From positions 1 through 64,000 of the forward strand of contig CANMPL010000003.1 in the NCBI GenBank assembly GCA_947499715.1: a stretch of 64,000 nucleotides of DNA, read 5' to 3'. The position numbers and the translations under genes were made by a program. The first letter of the stretch is position 1; each line of letters starts with the position of its first letter. The notes beneath the pieces are model-generated. The model did not search any database. It was given only the letters and a program-made list of their open reading frames with translations, and was not told where the DNA came from. Of this stretch, positions 45,801 to 56,232 are shown piece by piece. The stretch comes from an uncultured Paracoccaceae bacterium (lineage in GTDB: Bacteria; Pseudomonadota; Alphaproteobacteria; Rhodobacterales; Rhodobacteraceae).

Positions 45801-48800
45801 GACGGCAACGACACGGTCACCAACTTTGACGGCCCCACCGACAATGGCGATGGCACCTTTACCGGCATCGATTTGCTCGACGTGACTGGCCTGACAGACG
45901 CAGGCGGCCAGCCCATCAACACCCACGATGTCACGGTCAGCGACAACGGCGCGGGCAATGCTGTGCTCTCATTCCCCGGCGGCGAAAGCATCACACTCGT
46001 GGGCATCAGCCCCGCTGATGCTGACAACCCCTATTACCTCAATGCCATTGGCGTGCCCCTGCCCGACGGCACCGTGTCCGGCACCTCTGGCGATGACACC
46101 ATTGATACTGGCTATACCGGCGACCCCGATGGTGACCGTGTTGACGCAGACGATGTAATCATCCCCGGCGACGCTGCGAACGACGACCTGATCGAAGCAG
46201 GCGCTGGCAACGACACGATCTTCGGCGGCGAAGGCGCAGACGAAATCTATGGCGGAACCGGCAACGACATCCTTGAAGGCGGGCGCGAGGACGACACGCT
46301 TTATGGCGGCGATGGCAACGACACGCTCTTTGCCGGTTGGGGCTCTGACAGCTTTGACGGCGGCGCAGGCACCGACACCTATTCGGTCACCGGCAGCGCG
46401 CCCGAAGGCTTTGCGTTCGACATTGATCTTGAAACCGGCACCGATCAATACGGCAACACCTATACCGATATCGAAAACATCATCGGCGGCACTGCGGCGG
46501 ACTCGCTGACCGGGGATACCGGTGTCAACACGCTCGACGGGCGTGGCGGCAACGACATCCTCACCGGTGGTGATGGCGCCGATGTCCTTCTGGGCGGTGA
46601 CGACGCCGACACCATCAACGGCGGCAGCGGCGACACCGTTGACGGCGGCGAAGGCGGCGACGACAACGACACGCTTAACGTCGCAGGCGTTGCCCGGATC
46701 GAATACGATAGCGGCAATGCTGAAAATGGCACCGTCCACTTCCTGGACGGCACAACACTCGACTTTACCAACATCGAAACCGTGGTGGTCACTGACCGCG
46801 ACGGCACAGTCTCGGGCACCGCTGGCGGTGACCTGATCAACGGCGCGTATACCGGCGATCCCGATGGTGACGTGGTGGACGGCGATGACGCCATCCTGCC
46901 AGGCGACACCGACAATGACGACCTGATCGAAGCAGGCGCCGGGAACGACACGATTTTTGCTGGCGACGGCAATGACGAAATCTTTGCAGGCACAGGTGAC
47001 GACACCGTCTTTGGTGGCGTTGGGAATGACACAATCAATGGTGAGGGCGGCAACGACACGCTCTCCGGTGGCGCAGGCAGCGACACGATCCTCGGAGGAG
47101 GGACGCTTATGGGCGGTGGTGACGACGATTTTCTCTTTACAGATCCGGGTGCAGGCCCCTCGTCTGTCTATGGTGGGGTCGGCAACGACTTCATTATCGA
47201 CAACGGCGATGACGCCAGCCACGATCTCCTCGACGGCGGCGTTGGCAACGACGACATCCTTGGCGGCCGCGGTAATGACACGATAGTCGGCGGCGATGGT
47301 GACGACACCGTTGGCGGCGGCGATGGCGACGATATCTTCCTTGTGGGAGACGGCGTCGGCATCGACCTGATCACCGGCGGTGAAGCAACAGAGACCACCG
47401 GCGACACCATCGAAATGGGTCAGCACGAATTCGTGGCCGAGGACGGCAGCACCGTCTATGGCGGCGTGACCGAAGACATGGTCGTCGATTTCACCGGTGA
47501 CGAGGCCGGCACAATCTCTGCTGTGTCCAACACCGATGACGGCGACGACACCAATGACAAAACCGTCACCTTCAGCCAGATCGAACAGATCAACCTTGGC
47601 TCTGGCAATGATACCGTCAACGGCGACGCCAACGCCAATAGCGTTGACATGGGCGACGGCGATGACACATGGGTCCAGACCGATGGCTTTGGTGCTGACA
47701 CCATCGTTGGCGGCGAAGGCGGCGAGACGACGGGCGACCGTGTTGACGGCTCTGCCCTGACCACGGCCATCACCGTCGATTTTTCTGGCAACGAAGCGGG
47801 CACCATCTCTGATGGCACCGATACCGCCACGTTCTCTCAGATCGAACAGATTGAGACCGGCGCAGGCGATGACACCGTGCTGGGCGATGTGGGCAATGAC
47901 AACGTCATCACTGGCGCGGGCAATGACACCGTTCAGGGCGGCGCTGGCAACGATACCTTTGACACCGGTACCGGCAATGACACCGTCGATGGCGGCACCG
48001 GCAACGATACCATCACGCTCGGCGATGGCGACGATACCGTTGTGCTGACCGACGGCATGGGCTCTGACACCATCACCGGTGGCGAAGGGTCCGAGACCAC
48101 CGGCGACACGATCGACGCCACCGGTATGACCGGCGACGTGACCTTGCAACTCAATGGCGATGGCGAAGGCGTCATTTTCGGCGCGGGTGACTTCACCAAC
48201 TTTGACGAGATCGAGAACATCAACCTCGGTTCCGGCAATGACTTTGTGAACGCGCTAAGCTTTGGCGGCACCGCCAATGTCGATACAGGTGCCGGCAACG
48301 ATACCTATGGCGCAGGCAATGGCGACGACACGGCCAACCTAGGCACCGGTAACGACACGCTGAACCTGTCCAACCTGACCGGCACCGATACCGTCTCGGG
48401 CGGCGAAGACGCAGGCGACCGCGACCTGATTGACGCCACCAACCAAACCGCCGATCTGACGGTCGATTTCTCCGGCGCCGAAGAAGGCACGATCACGAAC
48501 GGCACCGGCACCGCCAACTTCTCTGAGTTTGAGCGTGTGAATACCGGATCCGGGGATGACACGATCCTGGGTGATGTGGGCGATGATACCGTCTTCACTG
48601 GTGCCGGTAACGACACCCTGTCGATGGGTGCAGGCAATGACAGCATCTCTGCGGGGTCGGGCAACGACACCATCGACGGCGGCGCAGGTAACGATATCCT
48701 GCGTGGCGGCGATGACCGTGACACCTTCATTGCCAACGATGGCTTTGGCGATGACACTGTTGTCGGCGGTCAGGGCGGCGACAATTACGACACACTGGAC

Positions 48801-50438
48801 CTGTCAAACCTTTCAAACCCCGTCACTGTGGTCTTCACCGGTCCCGGCGCGGGCACGGTCACCGACACTGTGACAGGCGACGTGATCACCTTCTCGGAAA
48901 TCGAACAGCTGATCCTGACGAACCAATCAGACGTGGTCGATGCGACCAACGACGATGGCTACACCTATATCCAGACGCTCGAAGGTAACGATTCTGTCCT
49001 CGGCTCTTCTGGCGATGACGTCTTTGACGATGAAATCGGCACCGGGCCCGTCAATGACGGCGCGGGCAACGACACCTTCTTTGGTGGTGCCGGCAATGAT
49101 GAGATCTGGGCCGGTAACGACGACGACACCATCTTCGGCGGCTCTGGCAATGATACGATCAACGGTCAGGAAGGCGACGACATCCTTGATGGTGGCACCG
49201 GTGCTGACACCATCACCGGCGACGGTGGCGATGACACGATCCTGCTGACCGGCACCTTTGGCGATGACATCATCACCGGTGGCGAATCCGGCGAGGTCGT
49301 GGACGGCGACGTTATCGACGCCTCCAGCCAGACCATTGACCTTGATGTAACCTTTACAGGGGCCGAAACCGGCACAATCTCTGGCGGTATCTCCAACGCT
49401 GATTTCTCCGAAATAGAAGGGATCGTCACCGGTTCTGGTGACGATGTAGTCACCGGCAATGTCGGCAATGACACCGTTGCCACCGGCGCGGGCGATGACA
49501 CCTTCTATGGTGGTGCGGGCGATGACTTTGTCGTCGCGGGCGAAGGGAATGACACACTGCAAGGCGGTGCTGGCAATGACACGCTCTTTGGTGATCTTGG
49601 CAACGACGACATCACCTTTGGCGAAGGCGATCAGGCCCTTGGCGGCGACGGCGATGACGTCTTCACACTTGAGGATACCGAAGTCGGCGCAGGCAATGTC
49701 ATCACTGTTGACGGCGGCTCTGGAAATGAAACTGGCGGCGACACCCTGAAGCTGGGTCAGCTGGCCGACATCGACGACGTCCTTGCGAATGCCGTTGACG
49801 ATGGCACCGGCAGCTATTCCGGCTCGATCACGCTCGATGATGGCACGATCCTCAACTACTCCGAGATCGAAAACATCATCTGCTTCACCCCCGGCACCCA
49901 TATCGCCACGCCTCATGGCGCGCGCGACATCGCGGACCTGCGCGTCGGCGACCGGGTCGTCACCCGCGACCATGGCCTCCAGCCAATCCGCTGGATCCAG
50001 CGTCGCACCGTGCCCGCCGTTGACCGTTTTGCGCCTGTGCGCATTCGTCCCGGCGTGGTCACCGGGTTGGAGCGGGATCTGCTCGTCTCGCCCCAACACC
50101 GGATGCTTTTCCAGGGCTACCGTGCTGAGCTGCTCTTTGGTGAAACCGAAGTGCTGGTTGCCGCCAAACACCTGATCGACGGCGTGCACGTCACCCAAGA
50201 CGAAGGGGAAACCGTCACATACATCCACATGATGTTCGACGAACACGAAGTCGTTTATGCCGAAGGTGCCGCGACCGAAAGCTTCCACCCCGGCAGCATC
50301 GGCCTCTCTGCTATCCACGACCACGCGCGCGAAGAACTCTTCCACCTCTTCCCCGACCTGCGCGCCGACGTGAACGGCTACGGCGACACCGCCCGCAAAT
50401 GCCTCAAACGGCACGAGGCGGACCTGCTGCGGGTCTGA
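42846..50438 (+). CDS. Giant RTX calcium-binding protein with C-terminal Hint domain
   Basis: The product is 2530 residues and extremely acidic. Order: N-terminal beta domain (1-190); calcium-binding thrombospondin type-3-like repeats (DxDxDGxxD) around 195-215 and 330-480, with a beta domain ([12 protein letters not shown]) between; then several dozen GGxGxDxxx RTX nonapeptides in blocks (about 490-2330) alternating with modules reading GGExGETTGDxID, then FSEIExIxTGSGDD. The end (from C2346, [24 protein letters not shown]) is a Hint_2 self-processing domain with SPQHRMLF. No Cys is seen before C2346. RTX proteins leave by type I secretion and fold on calcium; no secretion genes are nearby. 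It is probably a surface adhesin or matrix protein. Confidence 0.9.
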   Translation: MAILDNAIWLTGAGATAANGSTVISDGGNTTTVTGTFTANTFDASQNGNNISEFGAFGLSAPATMNYTFSQPVENIDFDFNHISDDGGSTYDDKWTIYIYDENGALIPSADVVAAFSGMVDETVFVNPDGSVSIEAEGTNIADVNFNLTGYEISEMELVFEPGSGGTQTGGSGISDISFDVVASGPSDLDGDGVMDDVDVDIDGDGILNVDEGATTVTPSTITITFDGDDWSGSENTWELRDASGTVIASGDPADLVVEVTNVSVTDLGDYTFTVYDSFGDGLTQGTVGSFQIAVDGVQVYDSGPNPNFGSQFDHTFPVEEYESTRDSDGDGIADHLDLDSDNDGITDNVEAQTTQGYIAPTGTDSDGDGLDDAYEGTGGLNPVDTDGDGTDDVIDTDSDNDGIDDVVEAGHGVTQATIDASGDADGDGIKDAVDDVVGHDANDADVDGSGNFTLADSDGDTAANGANADGAETDLDYRDTTDSPVTLDGTVEGTSGADTIDGSYAGDPDGDFVDNGDAILPGDNVNDDLIYGFDGDDSITAGSGQDEVYGGGDNDTIDAGASNDTVDGGTGDDSITGGDGQDSILGGDGNDTIRGDSDSTIDTATVQSESLNWSSAGAAGTDLSGGFTQNTGDMDVTVSFTNDGANTGVTSNASTLYSEAGEPFATNSSVQLTGNAGPNVTTDIYFNATDGSGQSDTVSDVTFRLNDVDFSGWQDIITVNAYDADGNVTTVTLTPGDPTNDVVVGNTVTGNGTNDGPSDLAGSVLVSIPGPVHHIEIVYENGGTSGQALWVSDVHYDTIPQSPDDIIDGGAGNDVLLGELGDDSIAGGTGDDTAFGGTGDDTIRGDAGNDVIDGGDGNDTLYGGADEDTLVVTDTSGADVIEGGEAGSDYDVLDGSGLTQDTTVVISAPEAGSLTRNGETANFTEIEEVRTGSGADSITGSTGNDTIQSGTGADTIDAGAGDDSIDLGAGSPDGDADLLVFSDADGNDTVTNFDGPTDNGDGTFTGIDLLDVTGLTDAGGQPINTHDVTVSDNGAGNAVLSFPGGESITLVGISPADADNPYYLNAIGVPLPDGTVSGTSGDDTIDTGYTGDPDGDRVDADDVIIPGDAANDDLIEAGAGNDTIFGGEGADEIYGGTGNDILEGGREDDTLYGGDGNDTLFAGWGSDSFDGGAGTDTYSVTGSAPEGFAFDIDLETGTDQYGNTYTDIENIIGGTAADSLTGDTGVNTLDGRGGNDILTGGDGADVLLGGDDADTINGGSGDTVDGGEGGDDNDTLNVAGVARIEYDSGNAENGTVHFLDGTTLDFTNIETVVVTDRDGTVSGTAGGDLINGAYTGDPDGDVVDGDDAILPGDTDNDDLIEAGAGNDTIFAGDGNDEIFAGTGDDTVFGGVGNDTINGEGGNDTLSGGAGSDTILGGGTLMGGGDDDFLFTDPGAGPSSVYGGVGNDFIIDNGDDASHDLLDGGVGNDDILGGRGNDTIVGGDGDDTVGGGDGDDIFLVGDGVGIDLITGGEATETTGDTIEMGQHEFVAEDGSTVYGGVTEDMVVDFTGDEAGTISAVSNTDDGDDTNDKTVTFSQIEQINLGSGNDTVNGDANANSVDMGDGDDTWVQTDGFGADTIVGGEGGETTGDRVDGSALTTAITVDFSGNEAGTISDGTDTATFSQIEQIETGAGDDTVLGDVGNDNVITGAGNDTVQGGAGNDTFDTGTGNDTVDGGTGNDTITLGDGDDTVVLTDGMGSDTITGGEGSETTGDTIDATGMTGDVTLQLNGDGEGVIFGAGDFTNFDEIENINLGSGNDFVNALSFGGTANVDTGAGNDTYGAGNGDDTANLGTGNDTLNLSNLTGTDTVSGGEDAGDRDLIDATNQTADLTVDFSGAEEGTITNGTGTANFSEFERVNTGSGDDTILGDVGDDTVFTGAGNDTLSMGAGNDSISAGSGNDTIDGGAGNDILRGGDDRDTFIANDGFGDDTVVGGQGGDNYDTLDLSNLSNPVTVVFTGPGAGTVTDTVTGDVITFSEIEQLILTNQSDVVDATNDDGYTYIQTLEGNDSVLGSSGDDVFDDEIGTGPVNDGAGNDTFFGGAGNDEIWAGNDDDTIFGGSGNDTINGQEGDDILDGGTGADTITGDGGDDTILLTGTFGDDIITGGESGEVVDGDVIDASSQTIDLDVTFTGAETGTISGGISNADFSEIEGIVTGSGDDVVTGNVGNDTVATGAGDDTFYGGAGDDFVVAGEGNDTLQGGAGNDTLFGDLGNDDITFGEGDQALGGDGDDVFTLEDTEVGAGNVITVDGGSGNETGGDTLKLGQLADIDDVLANAVDDGTGSYSGSITLDDGTILNYSEIENIICFTPGTHIATPHGARDIADLRVGDRVVTRDHGLQPIRWIQRRTVPAVDRFAPVRIRPGVVTGLERDLLVSPQHRMLFQGYRAELLFGETEVLVAAKHLIDGVHVTQDEGETVTYIHMMFDEHEVVYAEGAATESFHPGSIGLSAIHDHAREELFHLFPDLRADVNGYGDTARKCLKRHEADLLRV
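44310..46980 (+). repeat. Three copies of a GDPDGD module inside the RTX gene
   Basis: Modules starting near 44310, 46065 and 46800 each encode DGTVxGTxGxDxI, then YxGDPDGDxVDxxDxIxPGDxxNDDLI, before an RTX block. Copies two and three continue in near-identical sequence ([10 protein letters not shown]), indicating recent segmental duplication. Confidence 0.75.
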
Positions 50439-50573
50439 TCGTGCCGCGGCATTTCGTCTTTCAGTGACCCGCGCCGCGGGCAAAACGTGCTGGACGCAAT
50501 GTTCTCATGGCCGAGGGTCGCACAACAAACCGCCAGCGCGGGTGAGGGCTCCGGTGCCATCGGCGCCTCTGCA

Positions 50574-52349
50574 CTAGTCACCCATCGCGCGTTGAACTGG
50601 CGCGCTATCCGCGTCAAAAATCTCGCGCGCCGGAAGCGGCCGCGCAAAAAGGTAGCCCTGAAGTTCGTCACACCCCAGTGACTTCAGGATATCGGCCTGT
50701 GCGCAGGTTTCGACGCCCTCTGCCACAACCTTGGCGTCCAGCGATTTCGCCATCATGATAATGAAGCGCACCAGTTCCTGATTTTCGCCCTTGTGATCGA
50801 TTTCCTGAACCAGCCCCTTGTCGATCTTGATGCGGCCCGGACGAATATTCAACAGCGCCGCAACCGAAGCATGGCCAGTGCCAAAATCATCAAGGTCAAT
50901 GCCAATTCCCATCTCGCGCAGCCCATCAAGGTTCCGTTGCGATTGTGCGTCCAGATGATCCAGAAAAGCCGTCTCAATCAGTTCAAGCGAGAGCTGTCCC
51001 GGTTTGATCTTGCTCGCCGCCAACTCCTTCAGCAGATCAGGATCCCGCAAACGCGCCGCCGAGACATTGACCGACACCATCTTGTCGGGAAAGGATTGTC
51101 TCTGCGCCTCCAACGCCTGTTGAAGGATCAATCGGTCCAACGCCGACATCCGTTTCATGGACAAGGCAAGATCAATGAATTCGATCGGCGCAACGATCCC
51201 AAAATCACGGTGATCCCACCGCGCCAAGGCCTCATACCCAAGGCAGGTGCCCGTCGCAGCACAGACCTTCGGCTGAAAAAACGGAATGATGTCCTTGTTT
51301 TCGATCGCCGCCAAAAAGTCCCGTGTAAGTCGCCGTTTGCGTTGCGTGACCGTGCGCAAGGCGTCGTCAAACATACAAAAGCTGCTCCGCCCCCGGCGTT
51401 TTGCCTGATAAACGGCGGAATCCGCTTCGGCGAGCAATGTCTGAATATCCACCTCAGCGTTCGCGTGGCTTGTGGCCCCAACGCTAAGGCCAAACAGGCA
51501 GCGGGTATTCTCATGGACGATGGGTTTGCCAACCTCGAACATCATCTTCTGGGCCAGATTGGACAGCGTTTGCGATCCTGTTTCAACAGCCAGCGCAATC
51601 AGGAATTCATCGCCCCCGACCCGCGCGACAATTGCATCAGGTGGAAGACATGCCAAAAGCCGCTGTCCAACCTCGACAAGAACGGCATCGCCAACCGCGT
51701 GACCAAAACTGTCATTGATCTGCTTGAACCCATCCAGATCGATACACATGACCGCGATTTCCCACCCCGCAGGCGCGGCGCGGGCCGTGACCTTTGCGAT
51801 GTTTTCGTTCCAGGCGCGCCGGTTTGGCAACCCGGTCAGCGGGTCACGCTTCGCTTGCTGTTCCAGCAGATGGGTCGTCGCTTCAAGCTGGCGCGCCTTT
51901 TCCGCCAATTCCGCCTGCATATCCCTCAGGTCAGTGACATCGACTCGCGTCGCGATCAAATGGCCACTTGGCAAAGGCGCCCGTGTGACCCGAACACAGC
52001 GATTGTTTGAGGATTGCACCTCGTCATACTGCCGGACGTTGTGGTGATGATCTAAACGGTGCTGGATCCATTCGTCTTCGGTGAATCCATCACATCCGAC
52101 ATGCCCGCTGCGATAAATCGCCCGCGCCAGTTCGGTCATGGTCAGTCCGGTTTGGACGTTTTCAACCAAACCGCCAAACAACAGCCTGTAACTTTCATTG
52201 CACATGACAAGGCGGTCGTCGCTGTCCCAGATGCAAATGCCGTCGGGAAGCGCATTCAATCCCTCCATCAACCGCCAATAAGCAGTTTCATAGTCCTCCC
52301 CTTCAGGGGCAAAGCCGATGTGGGCTGAAGTCCACTTTTCACCAGTCAT
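50574..52349 (-). CDS. PAS-GGDEF-EAL cyclic-di-GMP protein
   Basis: The product is 591 residues. A PAS domain (about 28-140, GLNALPDGICIWDSDDRLVMCN) is followed by a short coiled coil, a GGDEF domain with intact ARVGGDEFLIAL, and an EAL domain with intact catalytic motifs (YEALARW, VNVSAARL, LELIET, DDFGTGHAS, KIDKG, EGVET). Both synthesis and breakdown of cyclic-di-GMP are therefore possible. The product-inhibition site RxxD reads LPPD, so feedback is probably lost. No membrane segment is present. It is convergent with the RTX gene and could affect the surface lifestyle; that link is inferred. Confidence 0.93.
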   Translation of the reverse strand: MTGEKWTSAHIGFAPEGEDYETAYWRLMEGLNALPDGICIWDSDDRLVMCNESYRLLFGGLVENVQTGLTMTELARAIYRSGHVGCDGFTEDEWIQHRLDHHHNVRQYDEVQSSNNRCVRVTRAPLPSGHLIATRVDVTDLRDMQAELAEKARQLEATTHLLEQQAKRDPLTGLPNRRAWNENIAKVTARAAPAGWEIAVMCIDLDGFKQINDSFGHAVGDAVLVEVGQRLLACLPPDAIVARVGGDEFLIALAVETGSQTLSNLAQKMMFEVGKPIVHENTRCLFGLSVGATSHANAEVDIQTLLAEADSAVYQAKRRGRSSFCMFDDALRTVTQRKRRLTRDFLAAIENKDIIPFFQPKVCAATGTCLGYEALARWDHRDFGIVAPIEFIDLALSMKRMSALDRLILQQALEAQRQSFPDKMVSVNVSAARLRDPDLLKELAASKIKPGQLSLELIETAFLDHLDAQSQRNLDGLREMGIGIDLDDFGTGHASVAALLNIRPGRIKIDKGLVQEIDHKGENQELVRFIIMMAKSLDAKVVAEGVETCAQADILKSLGCDELQGYLFARPLPAREIFDADSAPVQRAMGD

Positions 52350-52757
52350 GGCACATATGAATTTGTCCGGTTTGCGTTGCCGGACAGTATGGGCAATTCA
52401 TTAATTATTCGTGCGCCGCTCAAAACGTCAGCGTCGATCTCGTGGTTCATATCAAAAGCATAACCGGATCGCTGCAAAAGGCCACAACTTTAGCGCGCAA
52501 GGGTCGCAGGGCACGGCCTTGGGCAAAGACACGTCACCAGAAATCACAGATAAGGTCGTCGCGCATCGGACAGCGATGTCGCCACGCCTTGCTTGGAAAA
52601 CCACTGCAATGATCGTGGCCCAACGCGCCAATATTCCCCAATCGGGCACAGATACCTGCACCGCCTGATCCAAAAAATGCGCCCTGTCACCCATCTGGAT
52701 GACAAGCACATCACCTCGTCCAGACTAGCTTGAGGCCATCTAGAAAGCGAGGATCAC
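52350..52757. other. Intergenic region between GGDEF-EAL gene and small ORF
   Basis: About 400 bp contain only weak, composition-driven open frames on both strands and no recognisable RNA gene. It presumably holds the GGDEF-EAL promoter at its left end and, near 52740, the GAGGA ribosome-binding site of the following small ORF. Confidence 0.45.
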
Positions 52758-52967
52758 ATGGACCTTTCCCAAATTACCGCCTCTCAGACGCGCCCACAAA
52801 ACCAACTCCGCTTTGATCTTGAAGCCCTTGAGCAAGGTATCGCGCGGCGCGACCGTTTCAAAGCTGCCCTCCGTTCCGCTTGGCAGGCCTCAATCGTGGC
52901 AGTCGTGGCACGCGGCAAATCAACAGCGTCACTTTCAAAATTGGCCAGACGCCGCACATCGGGGTAA
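52758..52967 (+). CDS. Hypothetical basic small protein
   Basis: The product is 69 residues. GCGAGGATCAC just before the ATG is a good ribosome-binding site and the main support. The sequence is basic and helical (LEALEQGIARRDRFKAALRSAW, then RRRTSG at the end). I recognise no family. It precedes the SnoaL-LuxR-type gene by 63 bp on the same strand and may be co-transcribed. Confidence 0.4.
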   Translation: MDLSQITASQTRPQNQLRFDLEALEQGIARRDRFKAALRSAWQASIVAVVARGKSTASLSKLARRRTSG

Positions 52968-53030
52968 TGTCTTAACAGCGTCCGTGAAAATTTCCGTCAC
53001 GCCCGACATGCGCATCATCAAAAGGCTGGA

Positions 53031-53996
53031 ATGACCGTGGCCGATACCGAAAAAGAAGAGATCCTTGAATTCCTGCGGTCAGAGCAAGACGCCTATTATC
53101 ACGGCGATTTTGACGCCTTCATCGCACATTGGCACCACGGACCACAGGTGGTCAGCATGCTGGCCGGTGCGCAGGTCGGGACGCGCATCCACCGCGGCTG
53201 GGACCAGTTGCTGCCGCGCTTCAAAGAGGGGCTTAATCAATATCCGCAGGATTTTGACAACCGCGCCATCATCCGCAACGAAAACGTGCAAGTGCAGATC
53301 TCGGGGGATATGGCTTGGGTCAGCTACGATCAGGTGGCCGCTGATCGCCCGGATGGGATGAACCTTCCCACGCTTTCCCATGGCCTCAAGATTGTTCAGC
53401 GGTTTGACGGAAAATGGAAACTGGTCTGTATCGCCGATATAGCACCCGGCATCGGTGGCGAAGACACCCCACGCATTGAACTGCATCCTGACGGCACGGT
53501 CGCCTTTGTGAATACCCTCGCCCGCGCAAAGTTGCCGGATCACGCAGGCCTGATCGTAACCCGCGACAGGTTGCGCGCCCGCCAGCGCCAATTTTCCGCG
53601 CCCCTAAAAGCGGCCATCGCCCAGCGTCAAAAGGATCTGGCGACCAACCTGCCCCCAGGACACATCAATGGCCTCGCCTCGGTGGTGCCGCTGGGTGAAG
53701 ACGCGCAAGGCAATCACGTATTCTGCTGGGTCACCGCCGAACAGGACCGGATCCTCGTCACCTTTGATGATGCCTTCATGCTGCGCAAGAAACTCGCACA
53801 AGCTTCTGAGACCTTCGGCCTGTCCCCCGCACAGGTCGCCCTGTCAGAACGGCTCGCCGCGGGTCAGGATTTGACCGCTGCGGCAGAGGACCTCGGCGTT
53901 TCGGTCAACACCATCCGCACGCAGGTCAAGCGCATGTTTGAAAAGACCGGCACACATTCGCAAACCGGTTTGGTGTCGCTCTTGCTCAGCCTCTAA
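53031..53996 (+). CDS. SnoaL-like domain fused to LuxR-type HTH regulator
   Basis: The product is 321 residues. Residues about 5-135 form a SnoaL/NTF2-like cone (EILEFLRSEQDAYYHGDFDAFIAHW, ending FDGKWKLVCIADI). A linker of about 120 residues contains a PAS-like strand region (VVPLGEDAQGNHVFCWV). Residues about 260-321 are a LuxR/GerE helix-turn-helix (LSPAQVALSERLAAGQDLTAAAEDLGVSVNTIRTQVKRMFEKTG). A small-molecule pocket joined to DNA-binding output suggests a ligand-responsive regulator; the ligand is unknown. Its start is in spacing typical of an operon with the small ORF upstream. Confidence 0.82.
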   Translation: MTVADTEKEEILEFLRSEQDAYYHGDFDAFIAHWHHGPQVVSMLAGAQVGTRIHRGWDQLLPRFKEGLNQYPQDFDNRAIIRNENVQVQISGDMAWVSYDQVAADRPDGMNLPTLSHGLKIVQRFDGKWKLVCIADIAPGIGGEDTPRIELHPDGTVAFVNTLARAKLPDHAGLIVTRDRLRARQRQFSAPLKAAIAQRQKDLATNLPPGHINGLASVVPLGEDAQGNHVFCWVTAEQDRILVTFDDAFMLRKKLAQASETFGLSPAQVALSERLAAGQDLTAAAEDLGVSVNTIRTQVKRMFEKTGTHSQTGLVSLLLSL

Positions 53997-54069
53997 GGAC
54001 ACACGCCATGCAAACTGGCCATGCAAAAGCCGCGCAACTGGGTTAACGCGGCTTAAGACTTCGTGACAC

Positions 54070-54113
54070 ATGGTTTGTGTATGGTTTGTGCATAGGTTGT
54101 GCACACAATGTGC
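54070..54113. repeat. Four tandem 11-bp repeats
   Basis: Units are ATGGTTTGTGT, ATGGTTTGTGC, ATAGGTTGTGC and ACACAATGTGC. The spacing equals about one helix turn. They lie between two convergent gene ends, so a normal promoter role is unlikely. Confidence 0.6.
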
Positions 54114-54139
54114 ATCCCCGTTTTCGACCGTGCGGTGCT

Positions 54140-54826
54140 CTACCCCAACCACGCCTTGTAGTCGCTGACCAGCAGATGCGTTGGTGCTACATCTTCGTCG
54201 ATATTGGCAAAGCGGCCAATCGGTTCGCGGAAGATATTGTCGGTCTCATCGTCGTTCACCGTGCTCACTTCTCCGATCAGAACATCACCGCCCTCGCCCC
54301 AGAACGCGTGCCAGTCACCCGGCATTAAAGTGACGCTTTCTCCGGGGTTTAGGTGAAGTTTCTCACCCGGTTTGTAAGGCCGCTTCAGCCCATCACACCA
54401 GACCGTGCCGCCGGCGGTTTCGCTGAAATTGCCCTCTTCATCAGACCCGAAAAGTTCAATCACCAGCGTCGCACCACCACGGTTGATGATGTCTTCGGCC
54501 TTGATCACATGGGTATGCATCGGAGAAAGCTGGTTTTCCTTTGAAATCAACAACTTCTCGGCATAACACATGCCGCCGCCACGTTGCAGATCAGCCAGCC
54601 GCCCGTTGCGCAGCGTGAACAGGAACAGCCCCATTTCATCGTATCGCCCCGCGCCATAGTCGGTAATATCCCAACCATTTCGGGCACTTATGACCTCTGC
54701 TGCCTCAACTTTGCGGGATTTGAATTCATCCGGGCTCCAATAGGCCCAAGGCGGCAGCGTAAATCCGTAAGAACGGATCATTTCATCAGCATCCGCCATG
54801 ATTTCATTGATAGTAGAGCGTTTCAT
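54140..54826 (-). CDS. D-lyxose/D-mannose isomerase (cupin)
   Basis: The product is 228 residues with a metal-dependent cupin fold typical of D-lyxose ketol-isomerase: AEKLLISKENQLSPMHTHVIKAEDIINRGG carries the His-x-His and Glu metal ligands, and LMPGDWHAFWGEGGDVLIGEVS carries the last His. It interconverts D-lyxose and D-xylulose, or D-mannose and D-fructose. Only an amidotransferase gene adjoins it on the same strand, with 95 bp between, so its pathway is not evident from neighbours. Confidence 0.88.
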   Translation of the reverse strand: MKRSTINEIMADADEMIRSYGFTLPPWAYWSPDEFKSRKVEAAEVISARNGWDITDYGAGRYDEMGLFLFTLRNGRLADLQRGGGMCYAEKLLISKENQLSPMHTHVIKAEDIINRGGATLVIELFGSDEEGNFSETAGGTVWCDGLKRPYKPGEKLHLNPGESVTLMPGDWHAFWGEGGDVLIGEVSTVNDDETDNIFREPIGRFANIDEDVAPTHLLVSDYKAWLG

Positions 54827-54921
54827 AAAAGCCTCCGACAGGTTGCGTCATCATTGCCCTTCCGAAACCAATTACGGCAAGGCCTTTTTTGCGGCTCCGA
54901 AAAGCAAAGCGTTTTCAGTGA

Positions 54922-55698
54922 CTAAGCGCTTCTTCGCGCGGCCGATCTGATGCCTGCTTTCCAGTTTCGGGCGGCATCGCCAAAGCCTTCGAACAGCCGT
55001 CGGGATACCGGATCATTTGCTGCGTTCCATTCTGGGTGCCATTGCACCCCTAACGTAAATCCCGGTGCGCCCGCGATATAAATCGCCTCTGCGGTGCCGT
55101 CCGGCGCGCGACCATCGACGATAACCCCTTGACCGGGCTCACGAATGCCTTGCCCGTGCAAAGTGTTGGTCATCACCTCGCGCGCGCCCATCAGCTGATG
55201 AAACGGGCCGCCTTCGGTAAAGGTGACCGCGTGGCGCAGCGCAAATTTCTCTTCCATGGTGCCATCCGGCGGCATCCGGTGATTGTCCCGCCCCGGCAAA
55301 TCGCGAATTTCGAAATCCAAAGTACCGCCCATTGCGACGTTCACTTCTTGAAACCCGCGACAGATCGCAAGGTAAGGTTGCCCCGCCTCTGTCAGCGCCC
55401 GGATCAATGGCAAGGTCAGCGCGTCCCGCGCCCGATCAAAAGCACCATGCGCATCCGTAGCGGGTTCACCGTATTCTTCTGGGTGCACGTTGGGTCGCGC
55501 GCCAGTGAACACAAAGCCATCACAGGCCTCCATAAGGTCTTGAACAGAAACAAGGTTTGGGTTCGCCGGGATAATGACCGGGACCGCGTCGCAGACCTGG
55601 CGGACGGCTTCACAATTGTGGGTCCCGCCGCCCTGTGCCGGGTATTGATCGTTGATCAGATAGTGATTGCCGATGATTCCAATAACGGGGCGCTGCAT
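54922..55698 (-). CDS. Class-I glutamine amidotransferase (peptidase C26, PuuD-like)
   Basis: The product is 258 residues. The nucleophile Cys lies in YLAICRGFQEVNVAMGG and the His-x-Glu pair in LGVQWHPEW, completing the triad. FVFTGARPNVHPEEYG resembles gamma-glutamyl-gamma-aminobutyrate hydrolases of putrescine breakdown. It hydrolyses a gamma-glutamyl amide; the substrate is inferred only by family. No other polyamine gene is nearby. Confidence 0.87.
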   Translation of the reverse strand: MQRPVIGIIGNHYLINDQYPAQGGGTHNCEAVRQVCDAVPVIIPANPNLVSVQDLMEACDGFVFTGARPNVHPEEYGEPATDAHGAFDRARDALTLPLIRALTEAGQPYLAICRGFQEVNVAMGGTLDFEIRDLPGRDNHRMPPDGTMEEKFALRHAVTFTEGGPFHQLMGAREVMTNTLHGQGIREPGQGVIVDGRAPDGTAEAIYIAGAPGFTLGVQWHPEWNAANDPVSRRLFEGFGDAARNWKAGIRSAARRSA

Positions 55699-55803
55699 GT
55701 CGTGACCTTTCCGATTACACAGAACCTAGCCACTCCCCCCGCAAAGGAAAACCTGCCAAGATGCACAAATGCAATCGCACTTCTGCACAGATGACACATC
55801 GCG

Positions 55804-56232
55804 CTAGATCTCGGCCGTCAGCCCAGCCGCTTCGATCCCTGCCGCCGCCGCAATCGCGTCGTTGTCAGAGGTATCGCCCGTCAGCCCGACCGCACCAATG
55901 ATCGCGCCCTTTTTGTCGCGCACCAGAACCCCGCCCGGAACCGGCACAACCTGCCCGCCATAGGCCCCATTCACCGCGTTCATGAAATAGCCCTGCTGTT
56001 CGGCCCGCGCCATCTGCGCCGTGCCCGCCATGCCCAGCATTACCGACCCGTAAGCCTTGCCGTGGGCAATCGCAAACCGCCCCGGTGCTGCGCCGTCTTC
56101 ACGCTCAAACGCTTTCACATGGCCGCCGCTGTCCAGCACGATAACCGACAAGGGCTTCAGCCCCATCTCGTGCCCCTTGGCCAGCGCCTTGCGGATGATC
56201 GTCCGCGCCTTTGTCATTGAAATCTCAGCCAT
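55804..56232 (-). CDS. glcG: GlcG/HbpS-family heme-binding-like protein
   Basis: The product is 142 residues with the GlcG fold: MTKARTIIRKALAKGHEMGLKPLSVIVLDSGGHVKAF, FAIAHGKAYGSVMLGM, and QVVPVPGGVLVRDKKGAIIGAVGLTGDTSDNDA. The family is found with glycolate genes; some members bind heme or corrinoids. Here it is the first gene of a pair with malate synthase G: on the minus strand the malate synthase stop TAA directly precedes its ATG (TAAATG), so malate synthase is upstream in the transcript and glcG is downstream. Confidence 0.88.
   Translation of the reverse strand: MAEISMTKARTIIRKALAKGHEMGLKPLSVIVLDSGGHVKAFEREDGAAPGRFAIAHGKAYGSVMLGMAGTAQMARAEQQGYFMNAVNGAYGGQVVPVPGGVLVRDKKGAIIGAVGLTGDTSDNDAIAAAAGIEAAGLTAEI

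Noticed and set aside
45969-48149. Minus-strand open frames up to 726 codons opposite the RTX gene, also 43647-44669, 44931-45926 and 48927-50483
   Set aside because: They mirror the repeated GGC/GAC codons of the RTX repeats. Their translations are low-complexity (VVAGAAVDGVIA types) with no start signals.
42846-50438. CRISPR array suspected from dense short repeats at 44-50 kb
   Set aside because: The repeats are in-frame RTX nonapeptide codons (GGCAATGACACC types) without constant repeat and unique spacer structure.
52411-52709. Opposed 85-codon frames in the spacer after the GGDEF-EAL gene
   Set aside because: Neither has a start signal or protein-like composition.
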